From Brachionus plicatilis (lineage: Eukaryota; Rotifera; Eurotatoria; Ploima; Brachionidae): a stretch of 64,000 nt of DNA. A model generated the notes under the pieces. The model saw nothing but the letters and a program-made list of their open reading frames with translations. It was not told the origin of the DNA and searched no databases. This document shows, in pieces, positions 54,951-64,000 of this stretch. The stretch lies in NCBI GenBank assembly GCA_010279815.1, contig QEOQ01000614.1, forward strand, positions 49,766 to 113,765. Reading direction: 5' to 3'. Position 1 is the stretch's first letter, and every line of letters starts with the position of its first letter. The position numbers and the translations under genes are program-made.

Positions 54951-57387
54951 AAGCTATAGTAGCTCTCTTTCTGAATTCCATTTGTCTAGCCTTGCTTTGA
55001 AGATGTTGACTGACTTAGACTTAACTACTGGCCTCGGTAACTGATTCCAAACTCTTCCAGCTCTATTTGTGAAAAATTGAATCTTTGCCGACAATTCTTG
55101 ACCAGCTCTATATAAATGCGCATATTGTGACCTCTAGTACCATATGCTGGACTGTTCTGTGTTGAATCTACGCTGATGCAGTTGGCTACAGCTCTGATGT
55201 CGATTTTGTATCTGTCGATACCTTTTACTTTTTTAAACATTTGAATTAAGTCTCCTCTTTCTTGCCTCAAGGAAAGTCTAGTCAGCCAAACTGCCTTTAA
55301 ACGCTCATCGTAGGCTTTGTCTTTTAACTCATGCGCCAATTTTAATGCACGTCTCTGCACTTTTTCCATTTTATTTATTCCTTCAAAAGATACGGTCTCC
55401 ATGCAGGTAAAGCGAATTCCAAATGGGGTCTCACAAATACTGTATAGATAATTTTCATTAACTCAGCGTTTAAATGACTAAAATTGCTTGCTAATGAGCC
55501 TAAAGTTCTATTCGCATTGCCAACACAATAGTCAACTTGAGTTGCCCATTTGAGATCCCTTGGGACATGTATTCCGAGGTCTTTCACGCATTCGGCCGAT
55601 CCGATCGGGTATAGGCTTCCATCCTCTTGCTTAAAGCTGTATTGATTGCGAGGGTTTCTAGCGAAATGGATAATCTCGCACTTGTCAAAATTTAGGCTGA
55701 TTCCCCATAGTTTACACCAATCTAGTAACCTATAAATATCATCTTGAAACTCGCTAATATCGTCGTCATTTTTAATGACCGCAATAATTTTGCTATCATC
55801 AGCATAGAGCCTCATTTGATTTTTGAAAATATTCGGTAAGTCATTAATAAAGATTACGAACAACAAAGGACCTAGAATTGATCCTTGGGGGACGCCGCTG
55901 CTCACCTCAAGCCATTCCGATGCGTGCTCACCCATGACTACTCTTTGCTTCCTATCTTTTAGGAATTCTTTAACCCAATTTACGTATAGTTCCGGTATTC
56001 CGTAGCATCTGAGCTTAAATATGAGCTTCTTATGCGAGACAGTGTCAAAAGCTTTCGCAACGTCTGTCAGCATTTCATCTAAGTAAAACCCTTTGTTTAA
56101 TGCGTTTGTAATTATATCCATGCTCTCTAAATGATTGCTTAAGCATCCTTTCTTTGGAACAAATTCGTGTTGGCACTCATTTATCAACTCATTCTCTATT
56201 AAATGTTTCATAAACCTTCCTTTAACGATTTTCTCTAGTAATTTACTGGCAATAGAAGTCAATGATACTGGACGATAATTTGCAGCTGAAGCTCTCGAGC
56301 CTTTTTTGAATAAAGGACACACGTTTGCCTCTTTCCATCTAGACGGTACTATGCCGGTACTAATCGATTGATTAAAGATGATTGTGAGTGGAACTGCTAC
56401 GCTGGGGCATTTTTTGAGTATATATGGATGTAGCATGTCGTTTCCCATAGCCTTGGATGGACACAGTTCGGACAGAACTTTAGACACTTCTTGTATAGAA
56501 ATCTGCTCTGAAAAGTAATCGTTTCTGCTGACTGAGTTCAATACCATGTCATTCATAGCTTTATCCTGCAAATACTCAACGTCGCTTGGGCAGTCCTCAC
56601 AGAAAACTGAGTGAAATTGAGTGTTTAATACATCACATATCTCTTTTTGGTCTATTACTACCTTATGGTCGTTCACTAGCAGTTTTATGCCACTTTTTGA
56701 ATGTTTGCTCTTGATATACGAATAAAGAAGCTTCGGTTCATGCTTTGCCCTTATTATTAGATCGCTTTCAAATTCGGACTTAGCCCTTGCTATGCTCTTA
56801 GATATCAGCTTACACTGATCCTTGTAGCTATCAAATAAACTCTGATCCTTCCATTTACTTGCGATACATTGCTTTTCTCCAAAGACGAAACTTGAGCCGA
56901 ATATCCTTCTTTAAACTTCTGTTTAGCCATTTCGGGTTTTAGGCCTGTCTTTCCTGGTTTTAATTGAAGGCGTCCATTTCCTCACGATTCCATTTAGGAT
57001 ATTCAGAAATATCTCGCAATTCTTGTTCGCGTCTCCAACTAGAAGTTTAGGCCAATCGAGTTCAAGCAGCTTTGATTCAATTTTATGGCACTCAGCACTT
57101 TGATAAGCTAATTTCCTCCCCGATATGTAGTTCGAAGCTTGATTTTTCTCACCTATACCAATACCGAAGTCTATACATTAGTGACCATTTTCGAGTGCTG
57201 CCAAAGGTGGTCTTAGTTCAATGTAATCGATTAAGCTATCTGAATCTGTAAAAATTAAATCTAACGTGCTTATGGGGTTTTCCTTGCGTAAAAAAGTGAA
57301 ATCCGAAATATTCGGGATTAGAAAATTATCGTAAATAGTCTCAATGAAGTTTGATTCCATTGATGACTCGTTCTCAGTATCGTATAA
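54951..57387 (-). pseudogene. Degraded 5'-truncated non-LTR retrotransposon (CR1/jockey-like)
   Basis: Reads on the minus strand as an endonuclease C-terminal piece (57178-57387, with STLDLIFTDSDSLIDYIELR and a PPLA-like end), a linker broken by stops (56860-57170), a reverse transcriptase, and a C-terminal tail with SVNIFKARLDKW near 54960-55020. The RT (55375 to about 56850) holds FKKGSRASAANYRPVSLTS, VAKAFDTVSHKKL, SSGVPQGSILGPLLFVIFIN and the active site LYADDSKI. At least three frame changes (about 56860, 55390, 55080) and the missing endonuclease N-terminus show it is dead. Its code is richer in G and C than the flanks. The 3' end lies near 54890-54950, with no clear poly-A. Confidence 0.88.
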
Positions 57388-57543
57388 TAGCAACACCTGT
57401 TAAATGCTCCCATTTATTACCAGTATGACAGTCGACTAAGCGTTCAATGTTTCTTTCTTTAGCTTGTTGTAACTTTGGAATTTTAGTTTTAAGGACTTCT
57501 CCAGTTGAAAGGATCGATCGGGAGCATTTAACAGGTGTTGCTA
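57388..57543. repeat. 24-bp perfect inverted repeat with 108-base spacer
   Basis: 57388-57411 (TAGCAACACCTGTTAAATGC plus TCCC) is the exact reverse complement of 57520-57543. The left copy abuts the 5' truncation of the non-LTR element. The spacer and right arm have an open minus-strand frame of about 45 codons containing IPKLQQAKERNIERLVDCHT, origin unknown. Confidence 0.85.
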
Positions 57544-57635
57544 AAAATTTTCTTTATTTAAAAAAAAAATAAAAAAAAATAAGATATTTTTTTTATTGAC
57601 ATTCAATCAAACTAGTATCGATCTAAATAAATTAT

Positions 57636-57775
57636 TACACATTCTATGTTTTTTTGGTCTATGTTTTTTTTCTATGTTTATTTATTTTCTATGTTCACAC
57701 TTTCTATGTTTACCTGTTTCTACGTTTTTTACAGGTTAATTGATTTCTATGTTTTCAAACTTTCTATGTAATGAT
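57636..57775 (+). repeat. Imperfect tandem of TTTCTATGTTT units
   Basis: About nine copies of (T)TTCTATGTTT or close forms at irregular spacing of 11-25 bases, between the inverted repeat and the unknown gene. Confidence 0.7.
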
Positions 57776-57868
57776 ACAATGCATTTTAGACAGCAATGTA
57801 GCATCGTCTTCATCTTTATCTTCTCGGATTTCAGCACTAAATCTGGACAATTCATACACGCAATCAAT

Positions 57869-58306
57869 TCAAGGGCTACTTGGTAGTAGTAGCACCATTT
57901 GAAGGCCACTATTTGAGCCAGTCACAATTACAATTGGCAAATTGGACATTTTTTCGTCACTTGATTCAAAAAGTCTTGAGATTTTTTGACAGCATTGTTC
58001 ACTTGAATTGGCCTCTTGAACCAAATCAGAACAAAATATGCCTGCACCAGCACTTTCAGGACTTTCATCTATAATGACATGTGCCAACGGCTCTTTTGGT
58101 CCAAATATGTTTCTCAATACAGCTGCCGTGCTATCTACGTCTAAATTTAATTTCACACTCAAATCAAACGATTCATATGTTTTTTCTGTTTCTTTTAATT
58201 CAGCCACAATTGTGTTCAAGGTTTCTAAATTTTTCCAATTTTTGAAGCGAAAATTTTCTTCAATTTTGAAACAATTCTCTTGCTTAGAACTATCTAGTAC
58301 AGTCAT
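57869..58306 (-). CDS. Unrecognised protein, possibly longer through an in-frame TGA
   Basis: 145 residues from the ATG at 58304-58306; an AG stands immediately before (TTTTTTTAG then AATG), suiting a leader acceptor. The sequence has hydrophobic strands alternating with polar helices: ESFDLSVKLNLDVDSTAAVL, EPLAHVIIDESPES, LPIVIVTGSNSG, VLLLPSSP. This suggests a small alpha/beta protein; one stretch slightly resembles proteasome assembly chaperone 3, which I do not regard as evidence enough. After the TGA (57869-57871) the same frame stays open and coding-like for 33 codons (CVYELSRFSAEIREDKDEDD) to a TAG at 57764. That may mean readthrough, selenocysteine, a sequencing change or a decaying gene. 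Confidence 0.55.
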   Translation of the reverse strand: MTVLDSSKQENCFKIEENFRFKNWKNLETLNTIVAELKETEKTYESFDLSVKLNLDVDSTAAVLRNIFGPKEPLAHVIIDESPESAGAGIFCSDLVQEANSSEQCCQKISRLFESSDEKMSNLPIVIVTGSNSGLQMVLLLPSSP

Positions 58307-58333
58307 TCTAAAAAAATCATTTAGATACAACAA

Positions 58334-59360
58334 AAAAAAAAATTTTTTTCAAATTTTTATGTATATCACTCTTTTGAAAATAGAGTTATCTTAAATTTAA
58401 TGCTGTAATGATCTAATAGTTTTCTCTTCTAATATTTAGCTTTAATTTTTTTTCTATTCAAACTTAAACGCCAAATTAATATTTAAAAAAAAAATTTCCC
58501 CAAATTTTTGTAGTAGATAAGCTATCGCAAACAATGATAAAAAAAGCTTATTCAAAATTAACTATGTATTGTTTTCTCAATTTCATTTTATATTTTAAAC
58601 TACGTAGTTAAATATTTGCTTGTGATAAAAACTAGTATAGTAAATTTTCCCCAAATTGAAAAAATTACAGTTTTTTCAATTTAAATTTTTTTCTTTTTTA
58701 AATTAAAGATATAAATTTATCGAAACGGACAAAAATAAAAAGTCAAGCTATTTATATAGGCAAACAAAGCATCTTTATTTTTTTCCTTTTTAAATTGAAA
58801 AGATTAATTTCAAACGGAGACTAGCAAGTAAATTTAAAAATTTAAATCTTAACATAAAATTAAATTGTCCAAAACTTATTAATCATGGTTAATAATTCAT
58901 TAATGAATTAATTCTTATTATAAAATGAATGTCGGTTACCCTCAAAAACAACAATTTTTAACTGCAATAGCTTTTAGAAGCTTAACTCTTATGGTGAAAA
59001 AAAAATTTTTAGTTTTCGAGAACAATTTAAGATAAATTTTTTTTTTTTCATATTAAAAAAATAAAGTAGATAAACTTTTAAATTAATAAAAAGACAACTT
59101 GAAATTAACAAGGTTTTATGGCTAAATCTAGGTTCGCATTCTAAGAAATTTTTAAAAGGTATTTAAAATTAGCTTATCACTGATAAGGTATATGCTGCAG
59201 ATTATACTACTATTAAGGTTTATTTTTTTATATTCCGTTTTTTTTTTCAAATTATAAAATTAAGATAATGAAAAAAAAAATCTTTTTCAAATTTTATATC
59301 TAATTTCTAAGATAAATTTACAAAGTTTTTGCTGGTTTAATATTCAAATAATATTTAAAA
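58334..59360. other. AT-rich spacer, nothing recognised
   Basis: 1 kb with no open frame worth reporting and no obvious repeat. Confidence 0.55.
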
Positions 59361-59535
59361 CTATTTTTCAGTAGTTTTTTTTTTCATTAGCTTCTTTTGA
59401 AGCATAGGACAATTTCTATTAATTTCCACCTTTCGCCGCCCTTTAGCAGTCCATTTAAAAGCTTTACGTGATCCTTCTATTCTAAATATACCCCCAAGCC
59501 ACCAGAGTAAAAAAAAAATTTAAAATTAAATTCAT
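59361..59535 (-). CDS. Possible micro-gene, frame broken in a T run
   Basis: Minus-strand ATG at 59533-59535, one base after an AG (TCTTACAG), starts a hydrophobic stretch that runs into ten T. From 59503 down to a TAG at 59361-59363 a neighbouring frame reads WWLGGIFRIEGSRKAFKWTA, then a very basic tail (KGRRKVEINR). The two frames differ by one base in the T run. If joined they would give roughly 57 residues, a signal or anchor helix plus a basic tail. Family unknown. It ends 36 bp from a foldback element, so its upstream part could also be lost. Confidence 0.35.
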
Positions 59536-59570
59536 TCTGTAAGATTTTTTCACAAATTTATTAAAATTAT

Positions 59571-60190
59571 ACCGTAATGCCTTGTCCCCTAATGCATTGA
59601 ACTTTAAACCAGAATTCTGGATTTTGATAACTTAATGTCGATTTTAAATTTGTCTTAGAAATTTTAAAATAAAGATTTTAGAACAATCAATTAGAGATCA
59701 AATAGAAAAAAAAATATTTGTTTTTTTTTCAATTAAAATAATAAACATCTTATGTTTAATTTAAAACAAATTAAAAAAAGCTAATTTCATCATTTTTATT
59801 AAGATTTTAATCAATTAAGTTTTGATCATTTGATCATGGTCATGAACTTCAAGTTGCCATTTTAATGCTGCATTTAACCCACTTTTTTTGCCAGATACGC
59901 TGCGACTAAAAATGCTGCAGTTAATGTCAAAATTTTGGTATAAATACCGCATTAAATATGTAAAAAATGATAAAAATATATTTTTCTATTTTTTCAATTG
60001 TTTCAAAATTTGAAACACAAAAATTTTTAAATTTTCTACATATTTAATGAGGCATTTATACCAAAATTTTGACATTAACTGCAGCATTTTTAGTCGCAGC
60101 GTATCTGGAAAAAAAAGTCGGATAAATGCAGCATTAAAATCCAGAATTCTGATTTAAAGTTAAATGCATTAGGGGACAAGGCATTACGGT
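59571..60190. repeat. 620-bp foldback element
   Basis: Ends ACCGTAATGCCTTGTCCCCT and its reverse complement (AGGGGACAAGGCATTACGGT). Further paired blocks include CCAGAATTCTG, GATACGCTGCGACTAAAAAT and CTGCAGTTAATGTCAAAATT, leading to a central unpaired stretch. The left arm has an extra ~240 bp (about 59625-59865). No coding capacity. Confidence 0.85.
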
Positions 60191-60259
60191 AATTATTATT
60201 TTATTAGATGTTTATTTTGTTTCTGCATTAAATCTAATTTTTTTTTGATACATTTAAAG

Positions 60260-60418
60260 ACTATTGGTAACATTGAACATTCACATGGTTATCGCTCAAA
60301 CTTTCATTTTCGATCAGAAAATATTTATTCATCTTTGATTCTTCCAAGAATTAAACAGAATTTTGGCCGCAGTCTTAGTGTCAATTGTCATTGCTCAAAT
60401 AAAAATTACTTCAAGCCA
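60260..60418 (+). CDS. Possible isolated exon
   Basis: 53 codons open in one frame between an acceptor AG (60258-60259) and a donor GTAAGA (60419 on). The translation includes HSHGYRSNFHFRSENIYSSL and SVNCHCSNKNYFKP, and is less AT-biased than random open frames here. No partner exon or family found; it could be part of a gene interrupted by the foldback element, or chance. Confidence 0.3.
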
Positions 60419-60910
60419 GTAAGAAAATGCATGCTGATTTGTCTTCTAGTCATTTTTAATAAATATCGTATCATCATATTTGGTTACTTTTTTTAAATTA
60501 TCTCGTTTAGTTAGAGTTTTCTAATATTGAATTTATCAAGTCTTAAATTTTTACATAGTTCTCAGAAATTTTTTTTTTATTGGTCTTAAAAAACAAAAAT
60601 TTATAATTTTAAGAATTTATCAGAAAATTAAAATAGAACTAAAATAGCTAGAAAAGTGCAATTTTTGGATTTTTTTGAATCAAGTTTAATTTACATATTT
60701 TTAGATTTTTTGTTCACTATTTCAGAAAATTAAAAAAAATATTTTTAATTTTTGATAGATAATAGTCATATGAATTTTATATCTAATTTTATCTAATCAA
60801 ATCAGGAAAAAAAAAACCAATAAATGCTAAATAACTTTTGAATTTTTGTAATATTATTTAGAAAGAGACTTTAAAAAATTGTTTTTTAAAAAAAATTTTA
60901 TTCACCAATA

Positions 60911-63900
60911 ATGGAGAATATTTTAAATAGCAAAAAAAATCTTTTGGAAAATTACAACGATCAATTGTCATCCAACAATACACAATTGATCATTTTGAGA
61001 GATCAAATTGAGCTTAAGAAAAAAGCTGTTGATAAAGAACAATATGATTCAACGTTTGAACAAGATAGAATAAGATTCGATCATTCGTTTCTAATTGAAG
61101 AGAGAAGAGCTCATTTTTTCAAGATTTTAAATTTGCAGCAAAGTGGATTGAAAATATTTTCAAATATGATCAAGTTTGAGTCAAAAGTGGACACATTGAT
61201 CAAAGTAATTCTCGATGTTGCTGCTAAAAACTTGAGCAATTTTAACATGCTCGATTATGATGATGTTAAAATGCTACAAGCACATGAAATACAAGAGAAA
61301 AAATTTCATAATATTAGAAAATCTCTTTTTTCCATAATGAACGTGATTAATCAGAACCTAATTAATCAGTTGGTAGCTAGAATGATTGAATTTAATTATG
61401 TTCAAAAAGATTTTATTGATAAATTTATTTTGTTCAATAATGTTAACAATCTAAAACAAAATCAATATGCCATCTATCAATATTTGGACATTTTTTTAGT
61501 TTTAGAACTAAGCAGCAATAGTGTTGACAATGAGAAGAACAAATGTCAAAATTTGATTCAAAATTTGCTTTACGAGGAGTACTTGTCGTTTATGTGCGAG
61601 CACATTTATTCCATTCACACTGGTTTTGAGGTGAAAAGCTCAGACATTACTGCACTTTCAAATTGCTACAAAGATTTGAACAAGCTTGATCTAAAAGCTG
61701 ACGAAGAGGACATTCAATATGCCATCTATCAAAAAAATCACTGACTATGCCAAGAAAAAAAATACAAATACTCTCGATCAAATTGTTTGCTCTAATTTTT
61801 CTTTTTTAAACGAGTATTTTGATGGACTAGAAGATCACAGCGAGGAACAAATTGAAATTAAGGCAAGCATTTCTCTTTGGAAAAATGTTTTATGCAAACG
61901 AATGGCCTACATTTTGAATGAAGAAACTGAGAGACGAAAAAATTTAGCCCTGAGCAAAATAGAGTCAACAAATCAATCAGGCACATTGCTCAATAAAGAA
62001 TTTGATTTATACAATCAAAAAATAGAACAACTAGAGTCGAGTATAAGTGAAAAATTGAAAGTACTCAGCGATATTGATTACAAAATTGCGGAGAAACAAG
62101 AGCAATCAAGCATTTTGGAAAAGAGCTATTCGGAACAGATTGATGAGCTTGATGCCGAGATACTTAGAATGCAAGAGAGTTTGAAAATAAAAGAAAAAGA
62201 TTTGAAAGCTATTGAAAAAAGCGGCGCTAGCCAAGAGGCCTCAATGGAAAAATTGAGAACAAATATAGAACAAGTCAAGGCTAGAAAATTGCAGTTGGAA
62301 AAAAAGGCAAATGTTCTCAAAGAGAAAATAGATGAGTTGAAAAAAAATGAGAACACTTTGCTTAAAGACAAGGCCCAGTATGTTAGCGAAATATGTTGTT
62401 GTAATTCGGAGAAAAAATTAATTCAAGATCAACAAAATCAATTGGAAAAACAAATTGAGGAAACATTAGCTTGGAAAAATTTTATTCAAATGGTTTATGA
62501 TCGTTTACTTGATGATAAACATGCTTTTAAACAACGGGCTAGTTTGATCAATTTGTTAAATGAGTTTAAGAATTTGACTGAATGCTACACAATTTTGGTT
62601 AAAGAGTTGAATATTGAACAAGTGAATAGAACAGTTGAACACATTGCTAGTCGAAATGAGCCCAAGAGGCGAATTGAAATTCAGTCTTGTTTACAAAAAC
62701 TTCTTGCTGAACCAAATGTAACACTTGGAAAAGACAGTTTAAATAATCAAAATTTAATTTCCATTGATGCACTTAACATTCACTTTGAGCATGTGTTGAC
62801 TAGTTTAAAAATATTTTTATGCAAAGAAATTGATAAATTCGATTTGTATTTTGATTCAGATAATTTTGACTTTTTAACAATTAGAAGCAAAAATATGACC
62901 TATGACATTTTTTTCAAGCAAAATTTTGATCCATCTTTGAAGAGGTTAAATGACAAAAAGCTAAGAATTAATTATCTCTTTGAGCAAATTTATGAAACAG
63001 ATGATTTTTTTCTAGAACCACAATGTTTGCTGCACAATAAAAATAACAAATTAAAACCATTCATTTTAGGCAGTATGAAAATGGACCAAATTTTAAATTC
63101 TATTCAAATAGATTATAAAGAATTTTTTTCACACATAGTTAAAAGTGTCAAAATTCTAGCTGGCAACAATATATTTGTGATCGAGAAGAGCATAGAATTA
63201 AAAGGCACCAATTTGGCCATGATCGCAGCACAAAATATTGTTCTGCCCGATGCTTTCAAAATAGACACATCTGGTCAAAATGGACAGGAGTTCAAGTATG
63301 ATCAGGCATTTTCATTTTCGTCAATTGAACAAGAGGCTGAACTTTTGACTTGTGGTAAAAATGGTGTGAATGGATTTGATGGATCTAGTGGACAAAAGGT
63401 GGTCACATTTATTTAAGAGCTGAAAATCAAATAATTAATTTGGACAAAATAGAGCTATTGAATAGCAGAGGAGGAAATGGAGCTGCTGGACAAAAGGGAG
63501 GCAATGGTCAGAAAGGTGGCAAAGGCCAGGATATTGGCGATGCAAAGGCCGAAGATTTTACCATGTGTGTTAAAAATCCAGCATTTTCGGCAGCATTTGC
63601 GCGTGAGCCCGGCTTTTCGCTTGAAACGGGCGAATTTACTCTGACAAGTGAGATAAGTGGAAATGGTGGCGATGCAGGTCAAGCTGGTTTTGGTGGCCAA
63701 GAGGGCCTATTTGGCCAAATAACACTAATCGATTGTGATGACAATCTGAGCACAAATGCTGATGTGAATAGTGCTGAATCTAAATTTGAGTCAAGTGCCA
63801 GTCTAAAGCCGTTTCTTGATAGTCTTATTTCGAGTAATAGAATTCTTGTGGAAAATGGAGAGCAGGGAAAAAATGCCGAAATAAATGGTGTACATGGTGG

Positions 63901-64000
63901 TGATGCAGGAGAACCGGGCACATATGGAAACGATTATGTAATTTATGACAGTGGTTTGTTTAGCAAGAAAGTAAATTTAAAGGGAGACTTTAGCAATTAT
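60911..64000 (+). CDS. Large coiled-coil and glycine-rich protein, partial (runs off the window)
   Basis: Starts at the ATG at 60911. It is read through three frames joined at an A7 run (61731-61737) and an A4 run (63394-63397), where removal or addition of one A keeps the frame open to 64000. Residues 1-270 are helical; about 62020-62520 is a strong coiled coil (Glu/Lys/Leu heptads such as QVKARKLQLEKKANVLKEKI). Then comes a mixed domain with FDLYFDSDNFDFLTIRSK and a strand-rich part (LAGNNIFVIEKSIELKGTN, LAMIAAQNIVL). From about 63270 follows a glycine-rich, collagen-like but irregular stretch (GGNGAAGQKGGNGQKGGKGQ). Family not recognised. If the two shifts are real it is a pseudogene; both lying in A runs points to indel errors. 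Confidence 0.65.

Noticed and set aside
57869..58306. Proteasome assembly chaperone 3 as identity
   Set aside because: Only one short stretch (EPLAHV) resembles it; length and order of strands do not fit well enough.
60245..60496. 83-codon frame taken as a whole gene
   Set aside because: Starts at TTG and its end is AT-rich noise; only the 60260-60418 part between splice-like sites looks coding, and that is reported as a weak candidate.

Overview
The window is nuclear DNA of a small, AT-rich invertebrate animal. Genes are split by short GT-AG introns (57-69 bp in several genes; two long ones of 1.4 and 2.4 kb are filled with repeats). The gene set is animal: an ERG-type potassium channel, COMMD4, katanin, myosin V, FRG1 and a secreted peptidoglycan recognition protein. 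Several start codons sit 1-2 bases after an AG, and two genes overlap on one strand, which fits a genome with spliced-leader trans-splicing and operon-like pairs. A rotifer would fit (inference only; no rRNA or mitochondrial marker is present).

Layout. 1-1361: a short repeat in three copies. 1362-4486 (minus): katanin p60, a TRMT61B-like mitochondrial tRNA methyltransferase and SDHAF3; the last two overlap by 11 bases. 7240-15865 (plus): myosin V in three exons. 15866-20210: gene-free, with foldback elements and a dead Tc1/mariner-like remnant. 20211-21404: a membrane acyltransferase. 22080-25740 (minus): ERG-like channel. 26022-27009 (minus): SCO1. 27452-27886: an unknown three-exon gene. 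28020-28906 (minus): COMMD4, divergent from MED22 (plus), followed by VPS25 (plus), whose stop overlaps the stop of an MDP1-type phosphatase (minus). 31129-32670: a palindrome with 762-bp arms, ending inside a tRNA-Pro(CGG) gene. A second MDP1 paralogue and a second, inverted tRNA-Pro(CGG) follow, then FRG1 (34303-35109).

37080-40431 is an innate-immunity-like locus: a gene joining a DM9 (DUF3421) lectin-like domain, a SOCS box and a possible bulb-lectin-like motif, then a secreted amidase-type PGRP. The pair is bracketed by a 402-bp inverted duplication that carries a truncated second copy of the DM9-SOCS gene start.

40432-57543 is transposon country. A nearly intact 7,954-bp Ty3/Gypsy element on the minus strand has 374-bp LTRs differing at 4 sites, a TAGT target-site duplication, gag-protease, RT, RNase H-integrase, and a third frame joining a chromodomain to an envelope-like membrane protein. 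It lies between two ~99% identical direct repeats. A degraded, 5'-truncated CR1/jockey-like non-LTR element follows. 57764-64000 holds one unknown gene, a possible micro-gene, a 620-bp foldback, a possible exon and the start of a large coiled-coil plus glycine-rich gene that runs off the right edge.

Some reading frames (two places in the large right-hand gene, one in the micro-gene) are broken by one base in A or T runs. These may be assembly indels rather than mutations.
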